Source: Billgrantia aerodenitrificans (lineage in GTDB: Bacteria > Pseudomonadota > Gammaproteobacteria > Pseudomonadales > Halomonadaceae). Taken from it: DNA of 64,000 nt. Position numbers and translations under genes: made by a program. Below are positions 7,280-17,646 of the stretch, piece by piece. Every line of letters starts with the position of its first letter. Positions within the stretch are counted from its first letter, which is position 1. Under the pieces are notes generated by a model. It searched no databases, had not been told where the DNA came from, and worked only from the letters and a program-made list of their open reading frames with translations. The stretch spans positions 248,001-312,000 of the forward strand of contig NZ_JABFTV010000005.1 of assembly GCF_021404405.1 (NCBI RefSeq), written 5' to 3'.

Positions 7280-9130
7280 TTATTCCACGGTAACGGATTT
7301 CGCCAGGTTACGGGGCTGGTCCACGTCGGTGCCACGCGCCACCGCCACATGGTAGGCGAGCAGCTGCAGCGGCACGGTATAGGCAATCGGCGCCAGGAAA
7401 CGACAGCAACCGGGCACCTTTACCACCGTCATGCCATCGCCCTGCTCCAAGCCGCTTTCCGGGTCGGCAAACACCAGCAGCTGGCCACCGCGGGCACGAA
7501 CCTCCTGCAAGTTGGACTTGAGCTTCTCGAGCAGTTCGTCCTTGGGTGCCAGCGCCACCACCGGCATGCTGGCATCGATCAACGCCAGCGGACCGTGCTT
7601 CAGTTCACCCGCCGCATAGGCCTCGGCGTGAATGTAGGAGATCTCCTTGAGCTTCAGCGCCCCCTCCATGGCGATGGGCATCTGTGCGCCCCGCCCCAGG
7701 AACAGGGTATGGCGGTAATCGGAGAAGCGCTTGGCCAGGCTGGCGATCTCGCCCTCGAGCTTGAGCGTATCGCCGAGCAGCGTCGGCAGATAGCGCAGAT
7801 GATGAACGATTCTGGCGGTCAGTTCCTCATCGCCCCCACGCAGCTGACGCAAGCCCAGCGCTACCAGCATCAGCGCGGTCAGCTGGGTAGTGAAGGCCTT
7901 GGTCGACGCCACTCCGATCTCGGGCCCGGCATGGGTCATCAGGCTGAGATCGGACTCGCGCACCAGCGAACTGCCCGGCACGTTGCAGATCGATAGTGCC
8001 CCGATGTAGCGGTCCGGGCGACACTTGCGAGCATGGCGCAGCGCGGCCAGGGTGTCGGCGGTCTCCCCCGACTGGGAGAGCGTCAACAGCAGGGTCCCGG
8101 GCGGTGCCGCCACGTCGCGGTAGCGATACTCGGAGGCAATCTCCACCTGACAGGGAACGCCGGCCAGGGATTCGATCCAGTAGCGCGCTACCATGGCGGC
8201 ATGATAGCTGGTGCCGCAGGCCACCAGGTGGATCTGACGGGCTTCGCTCAGTAGCGTACGAGCCCGCGGACCGAAGGCTTCGACCAGCACCCGGTCGCTG
8301 CCCAGCCGGCCTTCCAGCGCGTTGGCCACGGCAACCGGCTGCTCGTGAATCTCCTTGAGCATGTAGTGCTCGAACTCGCCCTTGCCTGCCACCATGTCAT
8401 CGTGTTCGTAGCGCAGCACTTCCCGCACTACCGGCCGGCGCCGGCCCGCGGCATCTAGCGCGTGCACGACGCAGCCTTCACGAGTGGCCTCCACCAGGTC
8501 GCCATCATCCAGATAGATGAAGCGGTCGGTCACCTTGAGCAGTGCTAGGGGGTCGGAGCCCAGATAGCATCCCTGCTCGGCAATGCCGACCACCAGGGGG
8601 CTGCCATGCCGGGCACCGACGACGCGATCGGGCCTGTCGGCATCGATCACACCTAGGGCGTAAGCACCTTCGAGACGTGCCACCACGGCGTCGACCGCGG
8701 CCAGCAGCTCACCTCGGGTCTTCAGCTCACGCTCGACCAGGTGCGCCACCACCTCGGTATCGGTGGCGGAAGTGAAGACGTAGCCATCGGCCACCAGCTC
8801 GGCCTTGAGCGCCTGATGGTTCTCGATGATGCCGTTGTGAACCACGGCGACACGCCCCGACACGTGGGGGTGCGCATTGTCCTGGCTCGGCTCGCCATGG
8901 GTCGCCCAGCGGGTGTGGGCCACGCCGGCCATGCCGGTCAGCGGTGCGGCCGTGAGCAACCGCTCCAGCGCCGCCACCTTGCCCACCTCACGGGCTCGGC
9001 CCAGCTTGCCGGGCGCTTCCACCAGGGCGACGCCCGCCGAATCGTAACCTCGGTACTCGAGGCGCTTGAGTCCTTCCATCAGAATGGGCAGAACGTTGTC
9101 CGTACTCACGGCAGCTACGATGCCACACAT
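7280..9130 (-). CDS. glmS: Glutamine--fructose-6-phosphate aminotransferase (isomerising)
   Basis: Makes glucosamine-6-phosphate from fructose-6-phosphate and glutamine, the first committed step to UDP-GlcNAc. The start is the ATG at 9130 giving MCGIV, since the catalytic Cys must become residue 1 after Met removal; GGAGAAGAG lies just upstream. The protein has 616 residues, normal for the family. It has an N-terminal class II glutamine amidotransferase domain (AHTRWATHG motif) and two C-terminal SIS sugar-isomerase domains (GTSYHAAM, SQSGETADT). It lies directly downstream of the polysaccharide cluster, whose amino-sugar donors all draw on UDP-GlcNAc. A repeat element separates it from that cluster. 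Confidence 0.97.
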   Translation of the reverse strand: MCGIVAAVSTDNVLPILMEGLKRLEYRGYDSAGVALVEAPGKLGRAREVGKVAALERLLTAAPLTGMAGVAHTRWATHGEPSQDNAHPHVSGRVAVVHNGIIENHQALKAELVADGYVFTSATDTEVVAHLVERELKTRGELLAAVDAVVARLEGAYALGVIDADRPDRVVGARHGSPLVVGIAEQGCYLGSDPLALLKVTDRFIYLDDGDLVEATREGCVVHALDAAGRRRPVVREVLRYEHDDMVAGKGEFEHYMLKEIHEQPVAVANALEGRLGSDRVLVEAFGPRARTLLSEARQIHLVACGTSYHAAMVARYWIESLAGVPCQVEIASEYRYRDVAAPPGTLLLTLSQSGETADTLAALRHARKCRPDRYIGALSICNVPGSSLVRESDLSLMTHAGPEIGVASTKAFTTQLTALMLVALGLRQLRGGDEELTARIVHHLRYLPTLLGDTLKLEGEIASLAKRFSDYRHTLFLGRGAQMPIAMEGALKLKEISYIHAEAYAAGELKHGPLALIDASMPVVALAPKDELLEKLKSNLQEVRARGGQLLVFADPESGLEQGDGMTVVKVPGCCRFLAPIAYTVPLQLLAYHVAVARGTDVDQPRNLAKSVTVE

Positions 9131-9428
9131 GTTCTCTTCTCCATGAAGGCGCCCCGCCCAGCAATCGCGGGCACTGACCAGGGCTAATTGACTTAGGGAA
9201 GCGCTGAACAAATCGACGAGCGAGATGAAGCACAAGGCGCACGGAGCACAAGAACCGGAGCATATGGGGTATATGTGAGGATTCTGACGGTCCGACGCTT
9301 CGGCACCGCGCAACGCAGTGATTCGCTCGCGCAGGCATTTGTGCAGTGTTTCCTTAGCGCTGCGATGCAGCGGCTGCGATGAAGGCCAGCCGCCGGACAT
9401 CCCGGTCCGACGGCCCCAGACAAACCTG
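9131..9428. other. Intergenic region between glmS and the dehydratase gene
   Basis: This 298-base gap holds the glmS ribosome binding site (near 9131-9145) and the 164-base repeat element at 9193-9356. No gene or clear intrinsic terminator for the long upstream operon was seen, so read-through into glmS is possible. Confidence 0.6.
9193..9356. repeat. MITE-like element, full copy
   Basis: The element has about 20-base imperfect terminal inverted repeats: TTAGGGAAGCGCTGAACAAA on the left and the reverse complement of CTAAGGAAACACTGCACAAA on the right. Inside is AATCGACGAGCGA, then a core of CGGAG (9256-9260), a 5-base-stem hairpin CATAT-GGGGT-ATATG (9261-9275) and TGAG (9276-9279). It has no coding capacity. 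A centre-deleted copy lies at 3359-3419, and an element with the same plan at 56231-56373. Confidence 0.75.
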
Positions 9429-11396
<1,968 letters not shown>

Positions 11397-11446
11397 GACG
11401 TCTCTCCATGACCGCGGGCATGGCTCGCCCGCGTGATTCCGATGCC

Positions 11447-12628
11447 TCAGGCGGTTGCCTTGGCCATCACGTCTTCCAGCACCGCACAGGTTCGCGCGAT
11501 CTCCGCCTCCCTCAGGGTCGGGTGACAGAGGAACATCAGGCTGGTCTGGCCAAGTTCACGCGCCACGGCCAGCGGTCGCTCGGGGCGCCAGCCGGTACCA
11601 TCGAATGCCTTTTCCCTGTACACCTCCGAGCAGGAGCCGGAAAAGCACGGCACTCCGGCGGCATTGATCTCCGCCATGATGCGATCGCGGTCCCAGCCCG
11701 GCGCCAGCCGCTGCGGCTCGACGAAGACGTAGCACTTGTAGGCCGCATGTTCGCAATGGGCGGGAATCTCGGGCACACGCAGCGCCTTGCAGTTGGCCGC
11801 GGCCTGCCAGATACGGCCGGCGTGGGCCTGTCGCGCCGCCTTCCAGCGGGACATGCGGTCGAGCTGGATGCGACCGATGGCGGCCTGCATCTCGGTGAGC
11901 CGCCAGTTGGTGCCGAAACTTTCGTGCAGCCAGCGAAAACCGGGCGGGTGCTCACGCTCGTAGACTGCCTCCCAGCTCTTGCCGTGATCCTTGAAGGCCC
12001 ACATGCGCTGCCACAGCTCGGCATCGCTGGTAGTGACCATGCCGCCCTCGCCGCCGGTGGACATGATCTTGTCCTGACAGAACGACCAGCAGCCCACATG
12101 ACCGATGCTGCCTACGCTGCGCCCGCGGTAGCGCGCGCCGTGGGCCTGGGCGCAGTCCTCGATCACGTACAGGTCGTGCTCCTCCGCCAGCGCCATCAGC
12201 TCATCCATTTCACAGGGCCAGCCGGCCAGGTGAACGGCAACGATGGCGCGGGTACGCGGCGTGATCTTCTCGGCTACGCTGGCGGCGGTGACGTTCTGCG
12301 AATCGCGATCGACGTCGGCGAATACCGGCCTGGCCCCGGCCATGACGATGCTCGAAACCGATGCCAGGAAGGTTCGCGAGGTGACGATTACCTCGTCGTC
12401 AGGGCTCTCGCCGATGCCGAGCCCGTACAGGGCGAGGTCGAGCGCCACGGTACCGTTGGCCACGGCGATGGCGTATTCGCTGTCGGCGAAACGCCGGAAC
12501 TCCCGCTCGAAGTCGCGACATTCGCTGCCGGTCCAGTAGTTGACCCGATTGGAAAGCAGCACGCGGGCCACCGCATCGGCCTCTTCCTGGGAGAAGGCCG
12601 GCCAGGGGGAAAAAGGTCCATTGAGCAT
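11447..12628 (-). CDS. DegT/DnrJ/EryC1 aminotransferase, PglE-like
   Basis: A 393-residue PLP-dependent sugar aminotransferase. The PLP-binding lysine is Lys187 in CQDKIMSTGGEGG, with the family's VIEDCAQAHGA aspartate motif upstream. It most likely aminates the C4 keto group of the sugar made by the WbpM/PglF-like dehydratase, as PglE does in Campylobacter bacillosamine synthesis. Its ATG overlaps the stop of the acetyltransferase gene by one base (TAATG), and the dehydratase gene follows 50 bases later, so the three are translated as a unit. A perosamine-type (Per) aminotransferase is an alternative. Confidence 0.88.
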   Translation of the reverse strand: MLNGPFSPWPAFSQEEADAVARVLLSNRVNYWTGSECRDFEREFRRFADSEYAIAVANGTVALDLALYGLGIGESPDDEVIVTSRTFLASVSSIVMAGARPVFADVDRDSQNVTAASVAEKITPRTRAIVAVHLAGWPCEMDELMALAEEHDLYVIEDCAQAHGARYRGRSVGSIGHVGCWSFCQDKIMSTGGEGGMVTTSDAELWQRMWAFKDHGKSWEAVYEREHPPGFRWLHESFGTNWRLTEMQAAIGRIQLDRMSRWKAARQAHAGRIWQAAANCKALRVPEIPAHCEHAAYKCYVFVEPQRLAPGWDRDRIMAEINAAGVPCFSGSCSEVYREKAFDGTGWRPERPLAVARELGQTSLMFLCHPTLREAEIARTCAVLEDVMAKATA

Positions 12629-13344
12629 TACGGTCTTCCTTGGGATGAAGGCAGGTTCAGGCGAAGTACGTTCGAGGTGTCGGAGAGAGGATCGGCACCA
12701 GCCTCAGCCGAGGATGGCGAAAGCGGACGCGCCGGCACCCCACCGACCACCTGGCGGTCACCGACGTCGGCGACCACTGCCGCTCCGGCGCCCACCATCA
12801 CGCCTTCACCGATGTTCATGCCCTGGCGTACCGCGGCGCCGGCGCCGATCCAACTGGTACGCCCGATCTCGACGTCGCCGGCCACGTTGGCGCCCGGTGC
12901 GACATGCACACAGGCCGCCAGCCGGCAGTCGTGCCCCACGCTGGCGCAGGTGTTGACGATGCAACCTTCACCAAGCGAGGCAAAGGCGTTGATGACGGCC
13001 CCTGCCACCACCACGCAGCCGGGCCCCAGCTTGGCCAGAGGGCTGACCGTGGCGCGTGGATGCACCAGCGAGACCACCCGGGCGCCATGGGCCAGCAATG
13101 CCTCGAGCTTGGCCTCGCGAATGCCGTTGTGGCCGATGGCCACGATCACCCCATCGAAACCGGGCAGATCGTGCAGCAGCATGGGCAGGGTGCCACGCAC
13201 TTCCCAGTGCTCGTGCCGGGTCATGCGTGGCCAGGCATCGTCATAGAAGGTCAGATCCTGCCAGCCGCTCTGGATGGCAATGTCGGCCACGACCTTGCCA
13301 TGACCGCTGGCACCGAGAATGGCCAGGCGACGGCGATTACTCAT
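12628..13344 (-). CDS. PglD-like sugar O/N-acetyltransferase
   Basis: A 238-residue NeuD/PglD-family acyltransferase. It has an N-terminal nucleotide-sugar-binding fold (LAILGASGHGKVVADIA) and a C-terminal left-handed beta helix of hexapeptide repeats, with the presumed catalytic His in SVGHDCRLAACVHVAPGA. The start is the ATG at 13344, preceded by GGAGGG and overlapping the previous stop by 8 bases; the frame is open upstream but lies in the transferase gene. The expected reaction is acetyl-CoA-dependent N-acetylation of UDP-4-amino-4,6-dideoxy-GlcNAc, giving UDP-diacetylbacillosamine. The C-terminal 30 residues are Ser/Pro-rich and beyond the usual fold. Confidence 0.87.
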   Translation of the reverse strand: MSNRRRLAILGASGHGKVVADIAIQSGWQDLTFYDDAWPRMTRHEHWEVRGTLPMLLHDLPGFDGVIVAIGHNGIREAKLEALLAHGARVVSLVHPRATVSPLAKLGPGCVVVAGAVINAFASLGEGCIVNTCASVGHDCRLAACVHVAPGANVAGDVEIGRTSWIGAGAAVRQGMNIGEGVMVGAGAAVVADVGDRQVVGGVPARPLSPSSAEAGADPLSDTSNVLRLNLPSSQGRP

Positions 13345-13936
13345 GATGACTCCCTCCACGAAATCTGGGCATGGCGACATCGCCGTCGTGGGCGATGCCC
13401 TCGCGTACCAGCACCTTCTTTACGGTCAGCAGCAGGATGCGCAGGTCGAGCCACAGCGAGCGGTTGTCGACGTACCACACGTCGAGTTCGAACTTCTGTT
13501 CCCAGCTGAGCGCATTGCGGCCATTGATCTGAGCCCAGCCGGTCACCCCCGGACGCACCTCATGGCGGCGGGCCTGGCGAGGCGTATAGAGCGGCAGATA
13601 CTCCATCAGCAGCGGACGCGGTCCAACCAGGCTCATGTCGCCCTTGAGCACATTCCACAGCTCCGGCAGCTCGTCGAGGCTAGTGGCCCGCAGCACGCTG
13701 CCCAGCCGGGTCATGCGCTGGGCGTTGGGCAGCGGCTGACCGCTGTCGTCCACCGCATCGAGCATGGTGCGGAACTTGACCATCTCGAAAGGACGTCCGT
13801 GGAGCCCCGGCCGGGTCTGCCGGAACAGCACCGGCGCACCGAGCTTGAGCCGCACCAGCAGTGCCACGACCAGCATGACCGGGGAGAGCAGGATCAGAGC
13901 CAGCAGAGAAACCACGATATCGAAGAGTCGCTTCAT
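13337..13936 (-). CDS. PglC-like initiating phosphoglycosyl transferase
   Basis: A 199-residue small monotopic phosphoglycosyl transferase that links a sugar-1-phosphate to undecaprenyl phosphate and so starts repeat-unit assembly. It has the N-terminal re-entrant hydrophobic helix ([20 protein letters not shown]), the basic KFRTM motif, the catalytic Asp-Glu in TSLDELPEL, and [13 protein letters not shown]. Its length matches PglC rather than the long WcaJ/WbaP type. Together with the adjacent PglD-, PglE- and PglF-like genes this suggests diacetylbacillosamine as the first sugar. Start and stop overlap both neighbours, so translational coupling is likely. Confidence 0.92.
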   Translation of the reverse strand: MKRLFDIVVSLLALILLSPVMLVVALLVRLKLGAPVLFRQTRPGLHGRPFEMVKFRTMLDAVDDSGQPLPNAQRMTRLGSVLRATSLDELPELWNVLKGDMSLVGPRPLLMEYLPLYTPRQARRHEVRPGVTGWAQINGRNALSWEQKFELDVWYVDNRSLWLDLRILLLTVKKVLVREGIAHDGDVAMPRFRGGSHHE

Positions 13937-15183
13937 CGTTTTTCATCCATGACGTCGTTCATGATGTCGGCCAGGCGCTCGGCCAGGATCCGGTAGTCGT
14001 AGACGGCTTCCATGTGCGCCCGCCCCGCCCGCCCCATGCGAGCCCGCTCCTCGGCCGGCAGCGCCGCCAGGCGCTTGATCGCCTCGGCCAGCACCAGCGG
14101 ATCCTCCGGCGGCACCGTGATGCCCGCGCCCGCTTCGGCCACCGGGTCGTTGACCGCCGCCGAGGCGATGATCACCGGGCGGGACGCAGCCATGTAGTCG
14201 AACAGCTTGTTCATGCTGATACCGAAGCGATACAGCCTGGGCAGGTCGCGCACGGTGATGACGAAGGCGTCGGCCTCGCTGGCCAGGGCCGGAATTTCGC
14301 GCTTGGCCACCGGCGGCTCGAAGCTCACCCAGCGCCCGTCGAGCCCGAGCGAGCCGGCCTGACGTATCAGCGCCTGCTTGGCCGGTCCTTCGCCGATCAG
14401 GCGCAGTCGAACCGGCACGGCGTCACCGCTGGCATCCCGCTTGACGATCGCCATTGCCTCCAGCAAGTGCGAGAGTCCGTTGGCCTCGCCATGGCTGCCG
14501 AAATACATCAGCGTCAGCGGCACCTCGCGTGGCCGCGCAACCGGCGGACCGGGATCGGGAAAGTCGGCCAGGTCGACCCCGTTGGAGAGCCACTCCACGC
14601 GCTCCTTCGGCACGCCCAGCGGAGCGATGTAGTCCACCGCCCGGGGCAACAGGGTCAGCACGCGGCGGGCACGGCGATAGAGAAAGGTTTCCAGCGCGCG
14701 CAGCGCCCGGGTCAGCAGCGCCCCTTCGCGCAGGCGACCCATGTCGATCAGCGTCTGCGGCCACAGGTCGCGCACCTCGAACACGAACGGCACCCGGTGG
14801 CGACGAGCCAGCCACCAGCCCGCCAGGGCGGCGAAAGGATGCACGCTAGAGCCGATGATCAGGTCGGGGCGCTCCAGCTCTGCCAGGCGCGAAGGCCGTA
14901 CCGCCTGCCAGGCGTACTCCAGCATGTTCTTCATGCGTCCACCGCCATTGCCGCGGTAGCTGGAAGTGCGCAGCCACAGGAAGCGCACTTCACCGCAGTT
15001 TTCCACCCGCCAACGCTCATCCTCGTGGAGACGCTGCTCGCCGCTGGGGTGGTCGACGCTCGAGGCGATCAGCGTGGCGTGCCAGCCCTGGTCGGGTAAA
15101 TGACGGGCCAGTTGATAGTGACGAGCGCCGCCGGCCGCACCGGGATGCTTGGCATAGTGATTCAGGATCCAGACGTGTTTCAT
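13933..15183 (-). CDS. Glycosyltransferase family 4, WbuB-like
   Basis: A 416-residue GT-B glycosyltransferase. The N-terminal domain begins VWILNHYAKHPGAAGGARHY, typical of WbuB-type enzymes. The C-terminal domain has the GT4 donor-binding glutamates region (around FGISMNKLFDYMAASRPVI). It probably adds a sugar to the lipid-linked intermediate in the cytoplasm. The stop overlaps the start of the phosphoglycosyl transferase gene (ATGA), so the two are likely coupled, and it is a good candidate for the second sugar in the repeat unit. Donor and acceptor cannot be told from sequence. Confidence 0.88.
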   Translation of the reverse strand: MKHVWILNHYAKHPGAAGGARHYQLARHLPDQGWHATLIASSVDHPSGEQRLHEDERWRVENCGEVRFLWLRTSSYRGNGGGRMKNMLEYAWQAVRPSRLAELERPDLIIGSSVHPFAALAGWWLARRHRVPFVFEVRDLWPQTLIDMGRLREGALLTRALRALETFLYRRARRVLTLLPRAVDYIAPLGVPKERVEWLSNGVDLADFPDPGPPVARPREVPLTLMYFGSHGEANGLSHLLEAMAIVKRDASGDAVPVRLRLIGEGPAKQALIRQAGSLGLDGRWVSFEPPVAKREIPALASEADAFVITVRDLPRLYRFGISMNKLFDYMAASRPVIIASAAVNDPVAEAGAGITVPPEDPLVLAEAIKRLAALPAEERARMGRAGRAHMEAVYDYRILAERLADIMNDVMDEKR

Positions 15184-15209
15184 GCCATCCTCAGTTAGCG
15201 GGAAAGAGA

Positions 15210-16328
15210 TCAGCGGGAAAGAGTGAGGTAGGTGTCCAGCAGCTTGCGTTCCTCCTGCTGCCAGTTGTAACGCTCGGCGACGGCCCGCTGGCCGTTGCGT
15301 CCCATTTCCCGGGCGCGCTCGGGATGGGTCACGATGAAGTCGATGGCCTCGGCGATCGCCTCAGGGTCGAGAGGATCGACGCAGATGCCGCAGTCGCTGC
15401 CCTCGACGATCTCCCGCCACAGGGGGAAGTCGGAAGCGATCACCGGCAGACCGGCGCTCATGTACTCGAACATCTTCACCGGCAAGGCATCGAGGTAGTT
15501 GATGATCGGATGCAGGGTCACCAGCCCGGCGATGGAGCCGGCCATGACCCGGCGCACGCCGGCACGGTCGAGATAGCCGTGGGCCTCCACCCGCGCCCAG
15601 CCGGCATAGGTCATCACCTCCTGCTCGAGAGAGAGCTGCTTGAAATCGCCGGCGAGCTGCAGGCGGCACTCCTGCTCGACCCTCTCCATGGCACGCACGA
15701 GTTCGCGTATGCCACGCACCTCGGCAATACCGCCGACGTAACAGACGGCCGGCGCCTCACCGACGGCGGAGGTCAGGCGTGCATCGGGCGCCCCGTCGAG
15801 TTCGCCCTGCATGGGAAAATTGTTGACGTCGACGACCTGGGGATGGAACTCCTCGAAGCGGTCACGAATGTAGGGCGTTGCCGCCACCACCGCATCGAAG
15901 TGCCGGCACACCCGACGCTGGTAGGTCTCGACACCGCGGGACAGCACGTGCCGTGTGAACTTGTTCAGGTAGTGCTTGGCCAGCATCTGACGCGGCAAGT
16001 CTTCGTGGGCGTCGTAGACCACACACTTGCCCTGCCGCTTGAGGCGTCGCCCGACCGGCATCAGCTCGGGATCGTGCAGATGATAGATATCGGCATCCAG
16101 CTGCCTGGCCTGCTCGAGGACGCGCTGCGTGGTCTTGACCACGCGATTGAGGCGTCCGGGCAGCTTGCCTACGTCGACGATGGAGACGCCGTCCCGCTCC
16201 TCGTCTCCCTCGCCGTCGGCCACCACCAGCGTCACCGAATAGCCGGCTGCGGCCAGCGAGCGGCACTGCTTGTGAAAGATCCGGGTATCAAAGCGCGGAT
16301 GGGCGGAGGTCAGATGTACCACTTTCAT
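15210..16328 (-). CDS. Glycosyltransferase family 4
   Basis: A 372-residue GT-B glycosyltransferase. The start used is the ATG at 16328, giving MKVVHLTSAHPRFDTRIF, a typical GT4 N-terminus; the frame extends upstream but there it overlaps the polymerase gene. A YDAHEDLPRQML motif and a C-terminal LPVKMFEYMSAGLPVIASD donor-site motif are visible. It is the second of two transferases in the cluster, so the predicted repeat unit, with the initiating sugar, is about three sugars unless transferases elsewhere contribute. The first 41 bases overlap the end of the wzy-like gene. Confidence 0.87.
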   Translation of the reverse strand: MKVVHLTSAHPRFDTRIFHKQCRSLAAAGYSVTLVVADGEGDEERDGVSIVDVGKLPGRLNRVVKTTQRVLEQARQLDADIYHLHDPELMPVGRRLKRQGKCVVYDAHEDLPRQMLAKHYLNKFTRHVLSRGVETYQRRVCRHFDAVVAATPYIRDRFEEFHPQVVDVNNFPMQGELDGAPDARLTSAVGEAPAVCYVGGIAEVRGIRELVRAMERVEQECRLQLAGDFKQLSLEQEVMTYAGWARVEAHGYLDRAGVRRVMAGSIAGLVTLHPIINYLDALPVKMFEYMSAGLPVIASDFPLWREIVEGSDCGICVDPLDPEAIAEAIDFIVTHPERAREMGRNGQRAVAERYNWQQEERKLLDTYLTLSR

Positions 16329-17628
16329 TGTCGTTGCATCCTTGTGAATCCCTGGCAGCGTCATGCTGCCCCGGTGCGCCACGGCGAGTGCCGGCTGGCC
16401 CGGCTTGCTGCGTGGCATCACTGCTCTGCCGCTGACGTGAAGTGACCAGGGCATTGGCGAAGGCGCCCCAGCCCAGCGCGGGCAATGGCCAGAAAACCGG
16501 CTTGGCCAGTACGATCAGCAGCAGGCAGACGAAGTTGATGGAGAAGGCGAACACCCACCGGGCATCCCGCGCGCCGACGAAAAGCAGGCGATAAGTCGCG
16601 CCGACGAAGGCACTCACGGTAAGGCCGAGGTAGAGCACGAAGCCCAGCAGGCCGTAGTTGACCCAGGCCGAGATCATGCTGTGGGCATAGCCGCCGGTGA
16701 TTTCGGGCGATCTGATGTGGCCGCCGAAGCGACCCAGCAAAGGGTTGGCCAGTATCTGCTCGCTGGCGCGCTGCCCCAGGTTCTGGCGCGCCAGCCAGGA
16801 ACTGGTACCCGACAGGTCGAGCACCTGCAGCTGGCGACTCCCCGCCAGCGCCTCGAACTGGCTGACCACCAGGGCGATCAGGGCGGCGATGACGGCCAGC
16901 AGGGTCAGCATGTACTTGACGCTCATGCCCGCCCACAGCAGCAGCAGTACCAGCGTCAGCGCGAGGAAGGCATACAGCTCCGAGCGCGCCCCCAGCACGA
17001 ACATGACGAAGGCCCCAAGCACGATCAGTCCGGCCCGTACCACGGCTCGCTCGCTGATCGCGATCAGGAACACCAGCAGCACCAGGGCGCTGCGCGCATA
17101 GCCCTGATAGGTGGAGACGTTCTCGCCGCCCTCCTCGACCATGCGTCGGGCAAAGAACATCCACTGGCCGGTGGTCGCCACATGGAACAGCAGATAGCCG
17201 GCGATCAGTGCGAAGGCGAGCCAGAAGGCGCGTGCCAGCCGCGGGGAATCCAGCGGCACGCGGTACCCCATGATGAACAGCACCAGCCACAGCACCAGGG
17301 TCTCGATGGTCTGGATCAGCGCAGCACGCATGATGCCGCCCCCCACCAGGCCAAAGTTGACCAGTGCCCACAGCAGCACATAGGCGAAGAAGGCGAAGGT
17401 CAGCAGCGCATAACCCCGGGTCGCACTCAGCAGCACGTGGAGCTGGGAAGAGAGCAGCGCGCAGTAGACGACGAACAGCATCACCGACACCACGCCGAAC
17501 AGACCGCCCAGCAGGGCCGGGATCATCCCCATCGCCACCAGGGTGTGATAGAGGATGAACCCAGGGAAGAGCACGAAGAAACCCAGCGCCGACACACGCT
17601 TGGTCAGGGCATCACCGGAAAGGATCAT
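16288..17628 (-). CDS. Wzy-like polysaccharide polymerase
   Basis: A 446-residue polytopic membrane protein with about eleven hydrophobic segments, a periplasmic loop before GGHIRSPEITGGYAHSM, and a polar cytoplasmic tail of roughly 50 residues. The layout and the motif around ANPLLGRFGGHI...AHSMISAWVNYGLLG are those of O-antigen polymerases. It lies in a cluster with Wzx, Wza and Wzc, so polymerisation of lipid-linked repeat units in the periplasm is the likely role. Wzy proteins have low sequence identity and the call rests on topology and context. The polar tail may be partly due to the overlap with the next gene. Confidence 0.78.
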   Translation of the reverse strand: MILSGDALTKRVSALGFFVLFPGFILYHTLVAMGMIPALLGGLFGVVSVMLFVVYCALLSSQLHVLLSATRGYALLTFAFFAYVLLWALVNFGLVGGGIMRAALIQTIETLVLWLVLFIMGYRVPLDSPRLARAFWLAFALIAGYLLFHVATTGQWMFFARRMVEEGGENVSTYQGYARSALVLLVFLIAISERAVVRAGLIVLGAFVMFVLGARSELYAFLALTLVLLLLWAGMSVKYMLTLLAVIAALIALVVSQFEALAGSRQLQVLDLSGTSSWLARQNLGQRASEQILANPLLGRFGGHIRSPEITGGYAHSMISAWVNYGLLGFVLYLGLTVSAFVGATYRLLFVGARDARWVFAFSINFVCLLLIVLAKPVFWPLPALGWGAFANALVTSRQRQSSDATQQAGPAGTRRGAPGQHDAARDSQGCNDNESGTSDLRPSAL

Positions 17629-17646
17629 GAGCGTTACCCCGGATAC

